From Saccharothrix violaceirubra (GTDB lineage Bacteria > Actinomycetota > Actinomycetes > Mycobacteriales > Pseudonocardiaceae): a DNA stretch of 64,000 nt. Within the stretch, counting starts at the first letter, position 1; each line of letters begins with the position of its first letter. The stretch covers positions 1,798,001 to 1,862,000 of the forward strand of contig NZ_JACHJS010000001.1 in NCBI RefSeq assembly GCF_014203755.1, written 5' to 3'. Positions 1-8,903 of the stretch are shown one piece after another. The position numbers and the translations under genes were made by a program. The notes below the pieces were generated by a model, which was not told the origin of the DNA, made no database searches, and saw only the letters and a program-made list of their open reading frames with translations.

Positions 1-619
1 CCGGGTCGGGCATGGCGACGCGCACGCCGCCCCACTCGGGCTTGCCGAACCGGCCCCAGCCGGCCGGGTCGGTGGCCACGGCCGGCAGGTCCGTCCAGCG
101 GAAGCCGGCGCCGGCCTGCACGGCGGTCGCCGCGTCCTGCGGCAGCGCCAGCACCACGGGACTGGCCGCGATCGACTCGGGCGCGGCGGCCAGCAGCGAC
201 CGGTTCTGCGCGGCGAGCCGGTTGGCCCACAGGGTCGAGTCGGTGATCCACGCGTGCGGTTTCGAGCCCAGTTCGGCCTCGTCCCAGTTCTGCGTCAACG
301 CCTGGAGCACGTCGGTCGACTCGATGGACTGGACCTCGACGCGGATGCAGTGGTCGTACACGACGGGCCGCTGTTTCGCCCACGCCTCGGCGGCGGTGCG
401 GACGGCCTCGCCGATGCTCGGCGCGGCGGACACCCGCAGCACGGCCTCGCCCTCGCCGCAGTCGCCCGCCTCGACCGCGGCCCGGCGTTCGACCAGGTCG
501 GCGATCCACGTGTAGCCGAGGTAGCCGAGGAACACGAGCACGACGGCGGCCAGGACGGTGACGGGCCACTTGGCTATGCCGCGACGGACCTTGGTCCGCA
601 GCGCGCGGTGTCGAGACAT
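1..619 (-). CDS. Membrane-anchored solute-binding-type protein (C-terminus off the window)
   Basis: The leftward reading frame opens at ATG 617-619 and stays open to the window edge, so only about 206 N-terminal residues are visible. The N-terminus is basic, followed by one hydrophobic segment (about residues 18-38, VTVLAAVVLVFLGYLGYTW) that should anchor it. The exported part begins with a Cys-containing stretch (GDCGEGEAVLRVSAAPSIG) and continues like a bacterial extracellular solute-binding domain (WITDSTLWANRLA, then ESIAASPVVLALP). In actinobacteria such a domain is often followed by a von Willebrand A domain, which cannot be checked here. It lies 69 bases downstream of the glycosylase-like gene and may be co-transcribed with it. 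Confidence 0.55.
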   Translation of the reverse strand, partial: MSRHRALRTKVRRGIAKWPVTVLAAVVLVFLGYLGYTWIADLVERRAAVEAGDCGEGEAVLRVSAAPSIGEAVRTAAEAWAKQRPVVYDHCIRVEVQSIESTDVLQALTQNWDEAELGSKPHAWITDSTLWANRLAAQNRSLLAAAPESIAASPVVLALPQDAATAVQAGAGFRWTDLPAVATDPAGWGRFGKPEWGGVRVAMPDP

Positions 620-688
620 CGTCTCCAACCTCTCAGGCGTGCCGGCGCATCCCGACCGGGCGTCACGCTAACAGGTGAAGTGCGCGGA

Positions 689-1561
689 TCAGGTGAAGTC
701 GCCCAGGGCGGACGTGACGTCGACCAGCGCGGATCGCAGCCGCGCGGCCTCCGCCGCGAACGCGCTCTGCAGCCGGACGTACTCGGCCCGACCCGCCACC
801 GTCTCGATCCGCACCGGTTCGTAACCGAGCGCCGACAGGTCGTAGGGGCTGGCCCGCATGTCGAGTTCCCGCACCCGCAGCGCCAGCGCGAAGCAGTCGG
901 CGGTCAGGTCCGACGGCGTGGCCGGGTCGAGCTTGTAGCTCCACTTGAACAGGTCCATGTTCGCGTGCAGGCAGCCCGGCTGCTCCAGGTCGACCTGGGT
1001 CTCGCGGGTCGGCGTGAGCGTGTTCAGCGGACGCGCGGGCAACGTGAAGAACCGGAACGCGTCGTAGTGCCCGCACCGCACGGTCTGCTCCTCCACGACC
1101 GCGTTCGTACCGGCCGCGCCGAGGCGCAACGGCCACGCGTTGTGCCGCACGTCCTCCTGCCGCTGCCGGTAGACCATGGCCCACTCGTGCAGGCCGAAGC
1201 ACCCCAGTCGGGGGGCGCGTGCCGCCGTCGCGGTGAGCAGCCGGTGCACGAAGTCGATGGTCGACGCCCGGTCCTCGCGGAACGCGGCCACGTCCAGCGT
1301 CACGCCCTCGTCGGTCCGCCGGTACGCGGGCCACCGCAGGTACTCCGCCGCCGCGTCGCCCGCGAGCACCACGCCGGGGCCGGGGTGCCAGCGCTCCAGG
1401 CGGGCCGGGCGGTGCGAGTAGTACGAGAAGAGGAAGTCCAGGACCGGGTGCTTCTCGCCCTGCGCTTTGCGCTCGTGGTGCGGCCCGGTCCACCGCCGGA
1501 CCCGGTCGACGTGCGCGGCACGGCGCGCGGTCCACGCGGACTCGGGCAGGACGACCCCCAT
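689..1561 (-). CDS. 3-methyladenine DNA glycosylase-like protein
   Basis: A 290-residue soluble protein. Its pattern (WTGPHHERKAQGEKHPVLDFLFSYYSHRP near the start, then CFGLHEWAMVYR and a CLHANMDLFKW stretch) matches a conserved actinobacterial family usually annotated as 3-methyladenine DNA glycosylase. I recognise the family but see no experimentally defined catalytic motif, so a base-excision role is inherited annotation only. The start is ATG 1561, five bases after the stop of the upstream ArsR-type gene, so the two are probably one transcript. Several other open frames on both strands over this region are G+C artefacts. Confidence 0.6.
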   Translation of the reverse strand: MGVVLPESAWTARRAAHVDRVRRWTGPHHERKAQGEKHPVLDFLFSYYSHRPARLERWHPGPGVVLAGDAAAEYLRWPAYRRTDEGVTLDVAAFREDRASTIDFVHRLLTATAARAPRLGCFGLHEWAMVYRQRQEDVRHNAWPLRLGAAGTNAVVEEQTVRCGHYDAFRFFTLPARPLNTLTPTRETQVDLEQPGCLHANMDLFKWSYKLDPATPSDLTADCFALALRVRELDMRASPYDLSALGYEPVRIETVAGRAEYVRLQSAFAAEAARLRSALVDVTSALGDFT

Positions 1562-1565
1562 GCCG

Positions 1566-2483
1566 CTACGGTACTTCCCCCACGACGAGCGCCAGACCGA
1601 GGCTGGTGCGCAGGGACACCACCTCGCGCCCTTCGCGCCGGCTCACCACCAGACCCGCGCCCCGCAGCACGGCCAGGTGCTGCGACACCGCGCCCACCGT
1701 GACGCCCAGCCGCCGGGCCAGTTCGGTGACGGTGCCCGGCCGTTCGAGTTCCAGCAGCAGGCGGGCGCGGGTGGCGCCGAGCAGCCGGGCCAGCGAGTGC
1801 CCGGTCGGCACGTCGGGGCGTTCCCACAGCGAGCCGAACCCGTGCGCGGGGTAGACCAGGGCCAGCCGGACCGGGCTGTCGCGCAGGTACACGTCCGGCC
1901 ACACGAACGCCGACGGCACGAGCACCAGGTCGCGGTCGCCGGGCACCACGCGCCGGCCGTGCACCACGACGTCGGGGTGGTCGTAGCCGACGTCCTGGTG
2001 CAGCTCGGCGAGCATGGCCGGGGCACCGGCGTCGACCATGCGCCGGCCGCGCCGTTCGATGTCGCCTTGGAGCACGCCCTCCAGCCGGTGCCAGAACGGC
2101 GCGACGATCGCGTCGTGCACGGCCCGGAACCGGTCGAGCACGGCGCCCAACGCCTCCTCGCGGTTGTCCAGCAGCGGCCGGGCCAGCGGTTCGGCGGCCA
2201 CGGCGGCGGCGATGCGGGGTGGTTTCGCGACGGTGGGCAGGAACGAGACCTCCTCGTCGAAGCTGATCGTCCGCCCGCCCGGCGTCGGGATGAGGAACTC
2301 GGGTACCACGGGCCGACTGGCCAGCACGGTCAGCAGGGACGGGTCCTCGCCGAGGTCCCTGAGCTTGCGACCGGCCCAGTCCGCCCAACGCCGGTGCACC
2401 GGGTGGTAGCCGGGTTCGGCCAGCACCCGTAACGCGGCGACCGTCTCCCACAGCGGCGACACGGCGAAGCGCAGGATGGTCAT
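1566..2483 (-). CDS. ArsR-family regulator with DUF5937-type N-terminal region
   Basis: Encodes 305 residues. The C-terminal third is a winged helix typical of ArsR regulators (LARLLGATRARLLLELE, then TVTELARRLGVTVGAVSQHLAVLRGAGLV and RREGREVVSLRTS). The N-terminal two thirds (begins MTILRFAVSPLWETVAALRVL) match the DUF5937 region found in actinobacterial ArsR proteins. I chose ATG 2483 because the conserved family start MTILRF follows directly; the frame continues upstream but antisense to the MFS gene. It is divergent from the MFS transporter with only about 50 bases between them, so it is the obvious candidate to repress it. No metal-binding cysteines are seen, so the signal is unknown. 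Confidence 0.8.
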   Translation of the reverse strand: MTILRFAVSPLWETVAALRVLAEPGYHPVHRRWADWAGRKLRDLGEDPSLLTVLASRPVVPEFLIPTPGGRTISFDEEVSFLPTVAKPPRIAAAVAAEPLARPLLDNREEALGAVLDRFRAVHDAIVAPFWHRLEGVLQGDIERRGRRMVDAGAPAMLAELHQDVGYDHPDVVVHGRRVVPGDRDLVLVPSAFVWPDVYLRDSPVRLALVYPAHGFGSLWERPDVPTGHSLARLLGATRARLLLELERPGTVTELARRLGVTVGAVSQHLAVLRGAGLVVSRREGREVVSLRTSLGLALVVGEVP

Positions 2484-2532
2484 CCGTTGAGCAGACACTA
2501 AAAAGTCGGTCCCGGCCAAGGGGATTGGCATC

Positions 2533-3774
2533 GTGGCGATCATGTCCAGGGGGTGGGGGCGGCTACAGGCCGTCGCGGTGTCCGGGTCCGTCGCCGAGGG
2601 TCTGCTGCTGACCCTGTTGCCGTTGGTGCTGGTGACGATCACGGACGATCCGCGCGAGGTGTCGTCGGTGTACGTGGTGGGGCAGTCGCCGTGGCTCCTG
2701 CTCTCGCTGTTCGCCGGGGTGCTGATCGACCGGGTGCGGCGGCGGACCGTGCTGGTGTCGGCGTGCCTGGTCCAGGTCGCGGCGGCGGCCGTGCTCGCGG
2801 TGGCGGCGACCACCGGCGCGCTGAGCCTGGCGCTGATCGTCGCGGTCGCGTTCGTGGTCACGACCGCGCAGGTGCTCAGCCACGGTGTGATGGGTGCGAT
2901 GCTGCCCGAGGTCGTCGACGACCTCGAAGCGGCCAACGCCCGGCTGATGGTGATCGACCAGGGCGTGGTGCGGTTCCTGGTGCCGCCATCGGCCGGTCTG
3001 CTGGTCGGCTGGGGGTTCGGTCTGCCGGCGGGTCTCGCGGTCGCCGCCGCGGCGGCGGCGACCGTGCTCGCGCTGGGACTGCCCTCGCGCGCGGTCGTGC
3101 GGTCGGCCTCGCACCCGGTGCGCGACATCGCGGAGGGGCTGCGGTACCTGCTCGGCAACCGGTTGCTGATCTCGATCACGATCGCGGTGGCGCTGGGGTC
3201 GTTCGCGGCCAGCGCCGAGGTCTCCCTGTTCGTGCTGTACGCCAAGGACGTCCTCGGTCTGGGTGCGGTCGGGTACGGCGTGCTGCTCGGGTGCATGGCC
3301 CTCGGGTGGGCGGTGTGCTCGCCGGTGGTGTCGCGGGCGATCGCGCGGATGGGGTACGCGCGGTCGATGCGCGTGGCCCAGGTCGGCATGGTGGTGGGCC
3401 ACCTGGGGTTCGTGGTGCTGCCGCCGTGGGCGTGGGCGATCGGCGTGCTGATGTTCGCGCAGTCCGGGATCGTGCTGCTGTGGAACGTGTGCTCGATGTC
3501 GAGTCGGCAGCGGTTCACGCCGACCGCGCTGCTGGGTCGGGTACTGACCAGCCATCGGGCGCTGGCCTGGGGGTTCGCGCCGCTGGGCGCGCTGGCCGGC
3601 GGGTTCATCGCCGACCACTGGTCGTTGCGCGCGGTGTGGGCGATGGCGGCGGCGGTCCAGGTCGTCGCGCTGCTGGTGTGCCTGTGGCAGGTGTCCGTCG
3701 GCGCCTTCGCCCGTGCCGAGCGGGTCGCCGTCCAGGGTCGCCGTCCAGGGTCGCTGTCCTGGGGCGCGGTCTAG
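2533..3774 (+). CDS. MFS transporter
   Basis: A 413-residue integral membrane protein with about twelve hydrophobic segments. The MFS loop signature sits after helix 2 (GVLIDRVRRRTVL), and the repeated helices are Ala/Val/Leu rich. The overall look is that of MFS-type drug or metabolite exporters. The start is GTG 2533, with a purine-rich AAGGGGA about nine bases before; ATG 2542 is an alternative. It is divergent from the ArsR/DUF5937 regulator, and that pairing suggests efflux of a compound sensed by the regulator (inference). Its TAG stop overlaps the stop of the convergent zinc-ribbon gene through a shared CTAG. Confidence 0.85.
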   Translation: MAIMSRGWGRLQAVAVSGSVAEGLLLTLLPLVLVTITDDPREVSSVYVVGQSPWLLLSLFAGVLIDRVRRRTVLVSACLVQVAAAAVLAVAATTGALSLALIVAVAFVVTTAQVLSHGVMGAMLPEVVDDLEAANARLMVIDQGVVRFLVPPSAGLLVGWGFGLPAGLAVAAAAAATVLALGLPSRAVVRSASHPVRDIAEGLRYLLGNRLLISITIAVALGSFAASAEVSLFVLYAKDVLGLGAVGYGVLLGCMALGWAVCSPVVSRAIARMGYARSMRVAQVGMVVGHLGFVVLPPWAWAIGVLMFAQSGIVLLWNVCSMSSRQRFTPTALLGRVLTSHRALAWGFAPLGALAGGFIADHWSLRAVWAMAAAVQVVALLVCLWQVSVGAFARAERVAVQGRRPGSLSWGAV

Positions 3775-4058
3775 ACGGGCGGCACCAGGCCGGGGAACTT
3801 GCGGGCGCCCAGGCAGTGCGGGCATTCGCGGCCGTTGTCCACGCTGCGCGGCGAGCCGCCGATGACGGCCAGGGTCGGGTTCGCGATGAACCCGGCACCG
3901 CCGCACAGGTGGCAGATCGTGCGCGGGTCCGACGTCACGCCGAACAGGTCGTCCTCGACGTCGGTGTCCTCCTCGTCCTCGAAGTCGTCCTCCGCTTCGA
4001 AGTCGTCCTCGAAGTCGCCTTCGAAGTCGTCCGGGGTGTCCTCGTCGTCGTGCGCCAC
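3771..4058 (-). CDS. Small acidic protein with a C-terminal zinc-ribbon-like motif
   Basis: A 95-residue protein. Residues 1-40 are almost entirely Asp/Glu with Phe (repeats of DDFE and EDDFED). The C-terminal half has two CxxC knuckles, CHLCGGAGF and CPHCLGARKF, spaced about 30 residues apart, resembling a DnaJ-type CxxCxGxG zinc centre. The function is unknown; a nucleic-acid or protein-binding zinc protein is plausible. It is the last gene of a leftward operon, four bases after the HEPN-like gene. The acidic tail might act as a nucleic-acid mimic or protein interaction surface (speculation). Confidence 0.65.
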   Translation of the reverse strand: MAHDDEDTPDDFEGDFEDDFEAEDDFEDEEDTDVEDDLFGVTSDPRTICHLCGGAGFIANPTLAVIGGSPRSVDNGRECPHCLGARKFPGLVPPV

Positions 4059-4062
4059 GCCA

Positions 4063-5970
4063 TCACCGTAGCCGCCACGGCGCCGACGGCACGGGCGCGG
4101 TCAGCGACTCGAAATCCAGGGCCGCGGGCGGGGTGCCCCGGGCGAACCCGGCGAGCACGGCGGCCTGGCGGCGGGCCAGCGCGGTCACCACGGACACGGG
4201 CTGCCGCGCGGTCGGGGCGGTGTTGTACCAGTGGCCGAGCAGTTCGAGCACCAGGTCGGTCACGAGCACCGCGCCCGCGCCGTGCACGGTGTCGGCCGCG
4301 CTCTGGAACACGCCCGCGTGCAGCGTGAGGTTGCGGGTCGCGTACAGCGCGTCCAGCACGGTCGTCATGCGCTGCTGACGGCGGCGCAACCACGCCGCGC
4401 AGCGCCGGGGCGAGGCGAGGCGGGACCGCCAGACGGCGGCCTGCCGGCCCGCCAGCGGGTGCAGGTGGGGGAGCAGGTCGTCCAGCGGCGACGGGCCGGT
4501 GAGCACGTCGACCCACGTGTTCAGGTCGTCCAGGTGGAACCGCCGGCGGTAGGGCGCGGCGGCCTCCAACGCCGTCGTGTCCAGCTTGCCGCGCAGGTCG
4601 TCGTGGGCGTCGCGCACCTCGCGGTGGATCTTGTCGGCGTGGGCGAGCGCGTCCCGCAGCTCCTCGCGGCGCGGTCCGGGCGGGCACGCGTCCGCGGCGC
4701 GGCGTGCCTGGCGTGCGGACAGCGCGGCCAGTTCGGTCCGGTTGCGGGCGAACGCCAGCCGCGTCACGACCGACAGCCGCACGTTCCGGTGCGTCTGCAC
4801 GACGGCCTGCCGCAGGCACTGCAACGACAGCGCGGCGGCCAGTTCGTCCCGGTTGGCCAGGCCGCACGCCTCGACCGCCGACCACGACAGGGCCGCGGCG
4901 GCACTGGGCGAGTCCGTGCGGGCCGCGATGTGCGCCATGCGCAACGAGCGCCGGACCTCCTCGGGCAGGTGCGGTGTCGTCAGCGGCTTGGCCTGGGGCG
5001 TGCCGCGCACGGGCGGGCCGAGTTCCAGGGTGCTCGTCGTGCCGACGCGGGCGACGAGCACGCGCGGGTCGAGTTCGAGTTCGGCGAACCGGGTGCCCGC
5101 GAGGTACTGGTCGAGCAGTTCGGCCAGCGTGCGCCGGGCGAGCCGGCCCGCCGACGGCTTGTCCCGCGCGGTCACGGTCACCGTCACCACGCACGCCTCG
5201 CCCGCGACGGCGAACCCGGACACGAACTTGTGCAGCCGACCCGTGCTCATGCCCCACCGCAGGCCGGTGGCCGCGCGCAGCGGGCGTTGGTCGGTGCCGG
5301 GGTGGAACAGGCGCAGGTCGCGCAGTTCGGCCGTGCCGCGCACGACGCCCGCGACCACGTGCTCGGCCGGGTCGGGCAGCAACGCCCGCCACACGGTGTC
5401 CGCGTCGAGGGGCTTCCCGGCGCGGGCGGCGGCGGTCAGGTCGTGCTCCAGCGCGGTCGGGTCGCGGTCGGCGAACGCCAGCAGGCACGCCACCTCGTCG
5501 GCGACCGAGTCGGCGAGCGTCGGACCCGCCGGCCCGGCCCACGCCCGCTTGAAGCGGGTCGCGATCAGGGCGGGCAGGTCGTCGACGTGCCGCTGGAGGC
5601 GGGTCGCGAGGTCGCCCGCGAGATCACGGGACGGCGGCTCGCCGATCGCCTCCGCCAACACGGCGAGCAGCCCGTCCAGTGTGGGGTCCGCGCCCCAGAT
5701 GTCGCGCACCCCGCGCACGAGCCGGACCCCGTTGGCGCACAACCGGTTCAGCAGCCGGATCGCGGGCTGGCCCTGTCGGTGGTGGTGGAAGAGCGCGGCG
5801 TGCACGCGTGGCAGTTCGGTGACCAGCCCGGCCAGCGACGAGGCGTGCTTGCCGAACACCGTGCCCGGGTCGATCCCGCCCGCCACCCGCTGCACCAGGT
5901 GGACCTGGTCGTCGGACGCGACCTCGACGAGGTGGCCGAGCAACTGCGCGTCGAACCCCCGTTCACCCAC
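4063..5970 (-). CDS. Large unknown protein with a C-terminal HEPN-like region
   Basis: Encodes 635 residues with no signal peptide and no membrane segment. Around residues 345-390 an alpha-helical stretch (ARTDSPSAAAALSWSAVEACGL) looks like the start of an Apea/HEPN-type helical domain. Near residue 550 there is a clear R-N-x-x-x-H motif (ATRNLTLHAG), the RNase motif of HEPN domains (RX4-6H). The rest is not recognised. It begins 18 bases after a 158-residue unknown protein and ends four bases before the zinc-ribbon gene. HEPN proteins are often RNases in defence or toxin systems, but here it sits in a housekeeping-looking CNNM operon. The HEPN assignment is by motif only. Confidence 0.55.
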   Translation of the reverse strand: MGERGFDAQLLGHLVEVASDDQVHLVQRVAGGIDPGTVFGKHASSLAGLVTELPRVHAALFHHHRQGQPAIRLLNRLCANGVRLVRGVRDIWGADPTLDGLLAVLAEAIGEPPSRDLAGDLATRLQRHVDDLPALIATRFKRAWAGPAGPTLADSVADEVACLLAFADRDPTALEHDLTAAARAGKPLDADTVWRALLPDPAEHVVAGVVRGTAELRDLRLFHPGTDQRPLRAATGLRWGMSTGRLHKFVSGFAVAGEACVVTVTVTARDKPSAGRLARRTLAELLDQYLAGTRFAELELDPRVLVARVGTTSTLELGPPVRGTPQAKPLTTPHLPEEVRRSLRMAHIAARTDSPSAAAALSWSAVEACGLANRDELAAALSLQCLRQAVVQTHRNVRLSVVTRLAFARNRTELAALSARQARRAADACPPGPRREELRDALAHADKIHREVRDAHDDLRGKLDTTALEAAAPYRRRFHLDDLNTWVDVLTGPSPLDDLLPHLHPLAGRQAAVWRSRLASPRRCAAWLRRRQQRMTTVLDALYATRNLTLHAGVFQSAADTVHGAGAVLVTDLVLELLGHWYNTAPTARQPVSVVTALARRQAAVLAGFARGTPPAALDFESLTAPVPSAPWRLR

Positions 5971-5988
5971 GCGGTCGAGGGTAGTGGC

Positions 5989-6465
5989 TCACCCGTCCAG
6001 TTGTTTTCGGCACGCTTCGCGCACGATCTCGGCGAGCCGGTCCGCCGGGTATCCGTCGTAGGGGTGCAGGTCGGGGAAGTCGAACAGCACGCCGAGCGGC
6101 AGTCCCAGCACTTCGCCGTCGTAGTCGGACAGCTTCATGACCAGGTTCGCCCACGCCGTGACCTCGGCCCGGTCGAGGCGCCCCTCGACGTGGTCGAGCG
6201 CGAGTCGGGCGAACACCGCCCCGGCCGCCTCGACCCGCGTCGGTTCCGGGACACCGCACTCGGCCACCGCGTCGGGCAGCAGCTCGCGCACGCGTGCGGT
6301 GTCCTGCTCCGACAACCCGGCCAGGGTCGTGAGCGCCGCGCCGTCGTGGCCGTCGGCGATCCAGTGCGCCGCCCACCGCGGCACGCCGTCGAACGGCACG
6401 AGGTCGAACACCCGCCAGGCCGCGACCAGGTCCGGTCCCGGGATCGGCGCCGGTAGGCCCGTCAC
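5989..6465 (-). CDS. Conserved hypothetical protein
   Basis: A 158-residue soluble acidic protein, not recognised. It has an N-terminal helical region (WRVFDLVPFDGVPRWAAHWIADGHDG) and an aromatic/acidic C-terminus (LFDFPDLHPYDGYPADRLAEIV). It overlaps the end of the upstream CNNM gene by four bases, so translation is probably coupled. It precedes the HEPN-motif gene by 18 bases. No catalytic motif is visible. Confidence 0.6.
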   Translation of the reverse strand: MTGLPAPIPGPDLVAAWRVFDLVPFDGVPRWAAHWIADGHDGAALTTLAGLSEQDTARVRELLPDAVAECGVPEPTRVEAAGAVFARLALDHVEGRLDRAEVTAWANLVMKLSDYDGEVLGLPLGVLFDFPDLHPYDGYPADRLAEIVREACRKQLDG

Positions 6466-7487
6466 GGGTCGCGCCGCACGTGCGTGCCGTCGCGGACCGT
6501 GCCCACGTACTGCTCCACCAGGTCCTCCAACGCGACCACCCCGTGCACCCGGCCGTCCGCCGACACCGCCCGCGCCAGGTGGCTCTGCGCCCGGCGCAAC
6601 GCGGCCAGGGCCTCGTCGAGCCGCGCGTCCACCGGCACCTCGGGCAGGCCGCGCACGCGGGAGCGGGGCACCTCGGTCGAGGGTTCCGCGTCGGCCAGGT
6701 CCAGCACGTCCTTGACGTGGACGTACCCGATCAGCCTACCGGCGTCGTCCACCGGGAACCGGGAGAAGCCGGTCGCGGACACGGCCGCCTCCACCTCGCC
6801 CATGGTCGGCCGGCCGGACACCGTCGTGACCCGGTCCAGCGGCACGAGCACGTCGGCCACGGTCCGCTCGGTCGACGACAGGGTCTGCGCCAGCCGCCGG
6901 TGCTCGGAGTCCTCCAGCAGCCCTTCGCGCCGGGACTGCTGGATCAGCAGCGCCAGCTCGTCGCGGGTGTACGCCGACTCCAGCTCGTCCTTGGGCGTCA
7001 CGCCCACGAGCTTGAGCACGGCCGTGGACACCACGGTGAACGCGCGCAGCACCGGCGCCACCATCCGGCAGAACCAGTAGTGCGCGGGCACCAGCCACAA
7101 CGCGGTGCGCTCGGGCCCGGCGATGGCCAGGTTCTTCGGGACCATCTCGCCGAGCACGGTGTGCAACGCGACCACGATCACCAACGCCAGTGCGAACGCC
7201 ACGCCGTGCCGCACCGCGTCCGGCACCGACATCGCCTCGAACGGCAGTTCCAGCAGCGCGGCCACGGCCGGTTCGCCCAACGCGCCCAGGCCCAGCGAGC
7301 ACAGCGTGATGCCGAGCTGGGCACCGGCGATCAGCAGCGGCAGCTCCCGGCCCGCCTTGATCACGGTCCGCGCCCGGCTGCCGCCGAGCTGTTCGAGCCG
7401 GTCGCGGCGCGCGGTGATGATCGCGAACTCGGCGCCGACGAAGAACGCGTTGCCCGCCAGCAGGAGCAGGACGACGAGGAACGTCAT
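6462..7487 (-). CDS. CNNM/CorC-type membrane protein, short form (DUF21 plus CBS)
   Basis: A 341-residue protein. It has an N-terminal DUF21/CNNM transmembrane domain (starts MTFLVVLLLLAGNAFFVGAEFAI, then GAQLGITLCSLGLGALGEPAV and a FGE-like LGEMVPKNLAI motif) followed by two CBS repeats (about residues 205-330). It lacks the C-terminal CorC_HlyC domain present in its upstream neighbour. CNNM-family proteins are linked to Mg2+ or Na+/Mg2+ transport, and hemolysin names for them are historical. It overlaps its longer paralogue by four bases, a common actinobacterial arrangement in which the two may form a heteromer. Confidence 0.85.
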   Translation of the reverse strand: MTFLVVLLLLAGNAFFVGAEFAIITARRDRLEQLGGSRARTVIKAGRELPLLIAGAQLGITLCSLGLGALGEPAVAALLELPFEAMSVPDAVRHGVAFALALVIVVALHTVLGEMVPKNLAIAGPERTALWLVPAHYWFCRMVAPVLRAFTVVSTAVLKLVGVTPKDELESAYTRDELALLIQQSRREGLLEDSEHRRLAQTLSSTERTVADVLVPLDRVTTVSGRPTMGEVEAAVSATGFSRFPVDDAGRLIGYVHVKDVLDLADAEPSTEVPRSRVRGLPEVPVDARLDEALAALRRAQSHLARAVSADGRVHGVVALEDLVEQYVGTVRDGTHVRRDP

Positions 7488-8827
7488 CGCAGGGCCTCCG
7501 TCACGTGCTCGACCGGGTGCCCGACGCGGGCCACCCGCAGTTCGGCGACCCGGTGGCGGTCCATGAGCATGACGGTGACCCGCCAGCCGTCGACGCGGAT
7601 CTCGTCGCCCACGTCGGGGATGCGGCCGAGCCGGGACAGCACGAGGCCGGCCAGCGTCTCGTAGTCGCCCGGCGGCATGGAGAAACCGGTGGCCTCCACG
7701 ACCTCGTCGTCACGCAGCAGCCCGGACACCAGCCAGCTGTCGCGGCCCAGCGGTCGTACGGGCGGCGTCTCGCGGCGGTCGTGCTCGTCGCGCACGTCGC
7801 CGACGATCTCCTCGACCAGGTCCTCCAGCGTGACCATGCCGGCCGTGCCGCCGTACTCGTCGACGACGAGCGCCGTCTGCAGGCCCGAGGCACGCAGCCG
7901 GTCGAGCAGCGCGTCGCCCTCGAGCGTCTCCGGCACGGTCTGCACCGGCCGGGTCAGCGCGGACACCGGGGTGGTGGCCCGGCGGTCGCGCGGCACGCTG
8001 AACGCCTGCTTGACGTGCACGAGTCCGCGCACCTCGTCGAGGTCGCCCTGGTGGACCGGAAAGCGGGAGAACCCGGTCTCGCGGGCCTTGGCCAGCAGGT
8101 CGAGCACCGTGGCGTCGGCGCGCAGCGACTCGACGCGCATGCGCGGGGTCATCAGCTCGTCGGCCGTGCGGTCGCCGAACCGCAGCGACCGGTCGAGCAG
8201 GGTCGCGGTGCCCTCGTCGATCGTGCCGTGCGCGGCGCTGGACCGGACGAGCGCGCCGAGTTCCTGGGGTGAGCGCGCCGAGGCCAGTTCCTCGGCCGGT
8301 TCCACGCCCAGGCGTCGGACCAGCCAGTTCGCCGCGCCGTTGAGCGCGGTGATCAGCCAGCGGAAGACGTTGGAGAACGCCGCCTGCGTGCCCGCGACGG
8401 CCCGTGCGGTCTCCAGGGGCCTGGCGATGGCCAGGTTCTTGGGCACGAGTTCGCCGAACACCATGGACAGGGCCGTGGCCAGGGCGAGCGCGAGCACCAG
8501 CGAGATCGGCCGGGCGACGCCGGCGGGCACGCCCAGTCCGGTCAGCGCGGGCGAGACCAGTTCGGCGATGGCGGGTTCGGCGATGTAGCCGGTGATCAGC
8601 GTGGTGAACGTGATCGCGAGCTGCGAGCCCGAGAGCTGGAACGACAGCGTGCGGTGGGCCTTGTCCACGGTGCGCGCCTTGGCGTCGCCGACGGTCGCCA
8701 GGTGCGACTCGACGGTGCTGCGTTCCAGGGCGGTGAGCGAGAACTCGGCGGCGACGGCGATGAACGTGCCGACGGTCAGCGCGACCACGGCGACCAGGCC
8801 GAGGACGGCGAGCAGGATGTGGGTCAC
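7484..8827 (-). CDS. CNNM/CorC-type membrane protein, long form (DUF21-CBS-CorC_HlyC)
   Basis: Encodes 447 residues: a DUF21/CNNM membrane domain (about 1-190; FIAVAAEFSLTALERSTVE, LSGSQLAITFTTLITGYIAEPAI, FGELVPKNLAIARP), a CBS pair (about 205-330; MTPRMRVESL, GFSRFPVH), and a C-terminal CorC_HlyC domain (about 345-430; DSWLVSGLLRDDEV, DYETLAGLVLSRLGRIP). It is the first gene of the leftward operon. A 16-bp perfect palindrome lies about 60 bases upstream of its start and could be its operator. Function is expected in divalent-cation homeostasis. Confidence 0.88.
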   Translation of the reverse strand: MTHILLAVLGLVAVVALTVGTFIAVAAEFSLTALERSTVESHLATVGDAKARTVDKAHRTLSFQLSGSQLAITFTTLITGYIAEPAIAELVSPALTGLGVPAGVARPISLVLALALATALSMVFGELVPKNLAIARPLETARAVAGTQAAFSNVFRWLITALNGAANWLVRRLGVEPAEELASARSPQELGALVRSSAAHGTIDEGTATLLDRSLRFGDRTADELMTPRMRVESLRADATVLDLLAKARETGFSRFPVHQGDLDEVRGLVHVKQAFSVPRDRRATTPVSALTRPVQTVPETLEGDALLDRLRASGLQTALVVDEYGGTAGMVTLEDLVEEIVGDVRDEHDRRETPPVRPLGRDSWLVSGLLRDDEVVEATGFSMPPGDYETLAGLVLSRLGRIPDVGDEIRVDGWRVTVMLMDRHRVAELRVARVGHPVEHVTEALR

Positions 8828-8887
8828 CGGTCGCCCCCGACAGGGACCGGGCGGGTCGGGCAGCCGGGTGTCGGACCCGGCTCAGTA

Positions 8888-8903
8888 CTTCCGTGCACGG
8901 AAG
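8888..8903. promoter_or_regulatory. Perfect 16-bp palindrome upstream of the CNNM operon
   Basis: CTTCCGTGCACGGAAG reads identically on both strands. A further half-site, ACGGAAGT, lies at about 8932-8940. It is about 60-75 bases before the start of the leftward CNNM operon, where a repressor or activator of that operon would bind. No known regulator consensus is recognised. Confidence 0.5.

Noticed and set aside
254..1702. Long open frames on the plus strand opposite the glycosylase-like gene
   Set aside because: Arg/Pro/Gly-rich composition without domains; the minus-strand gene has clear family similarity.
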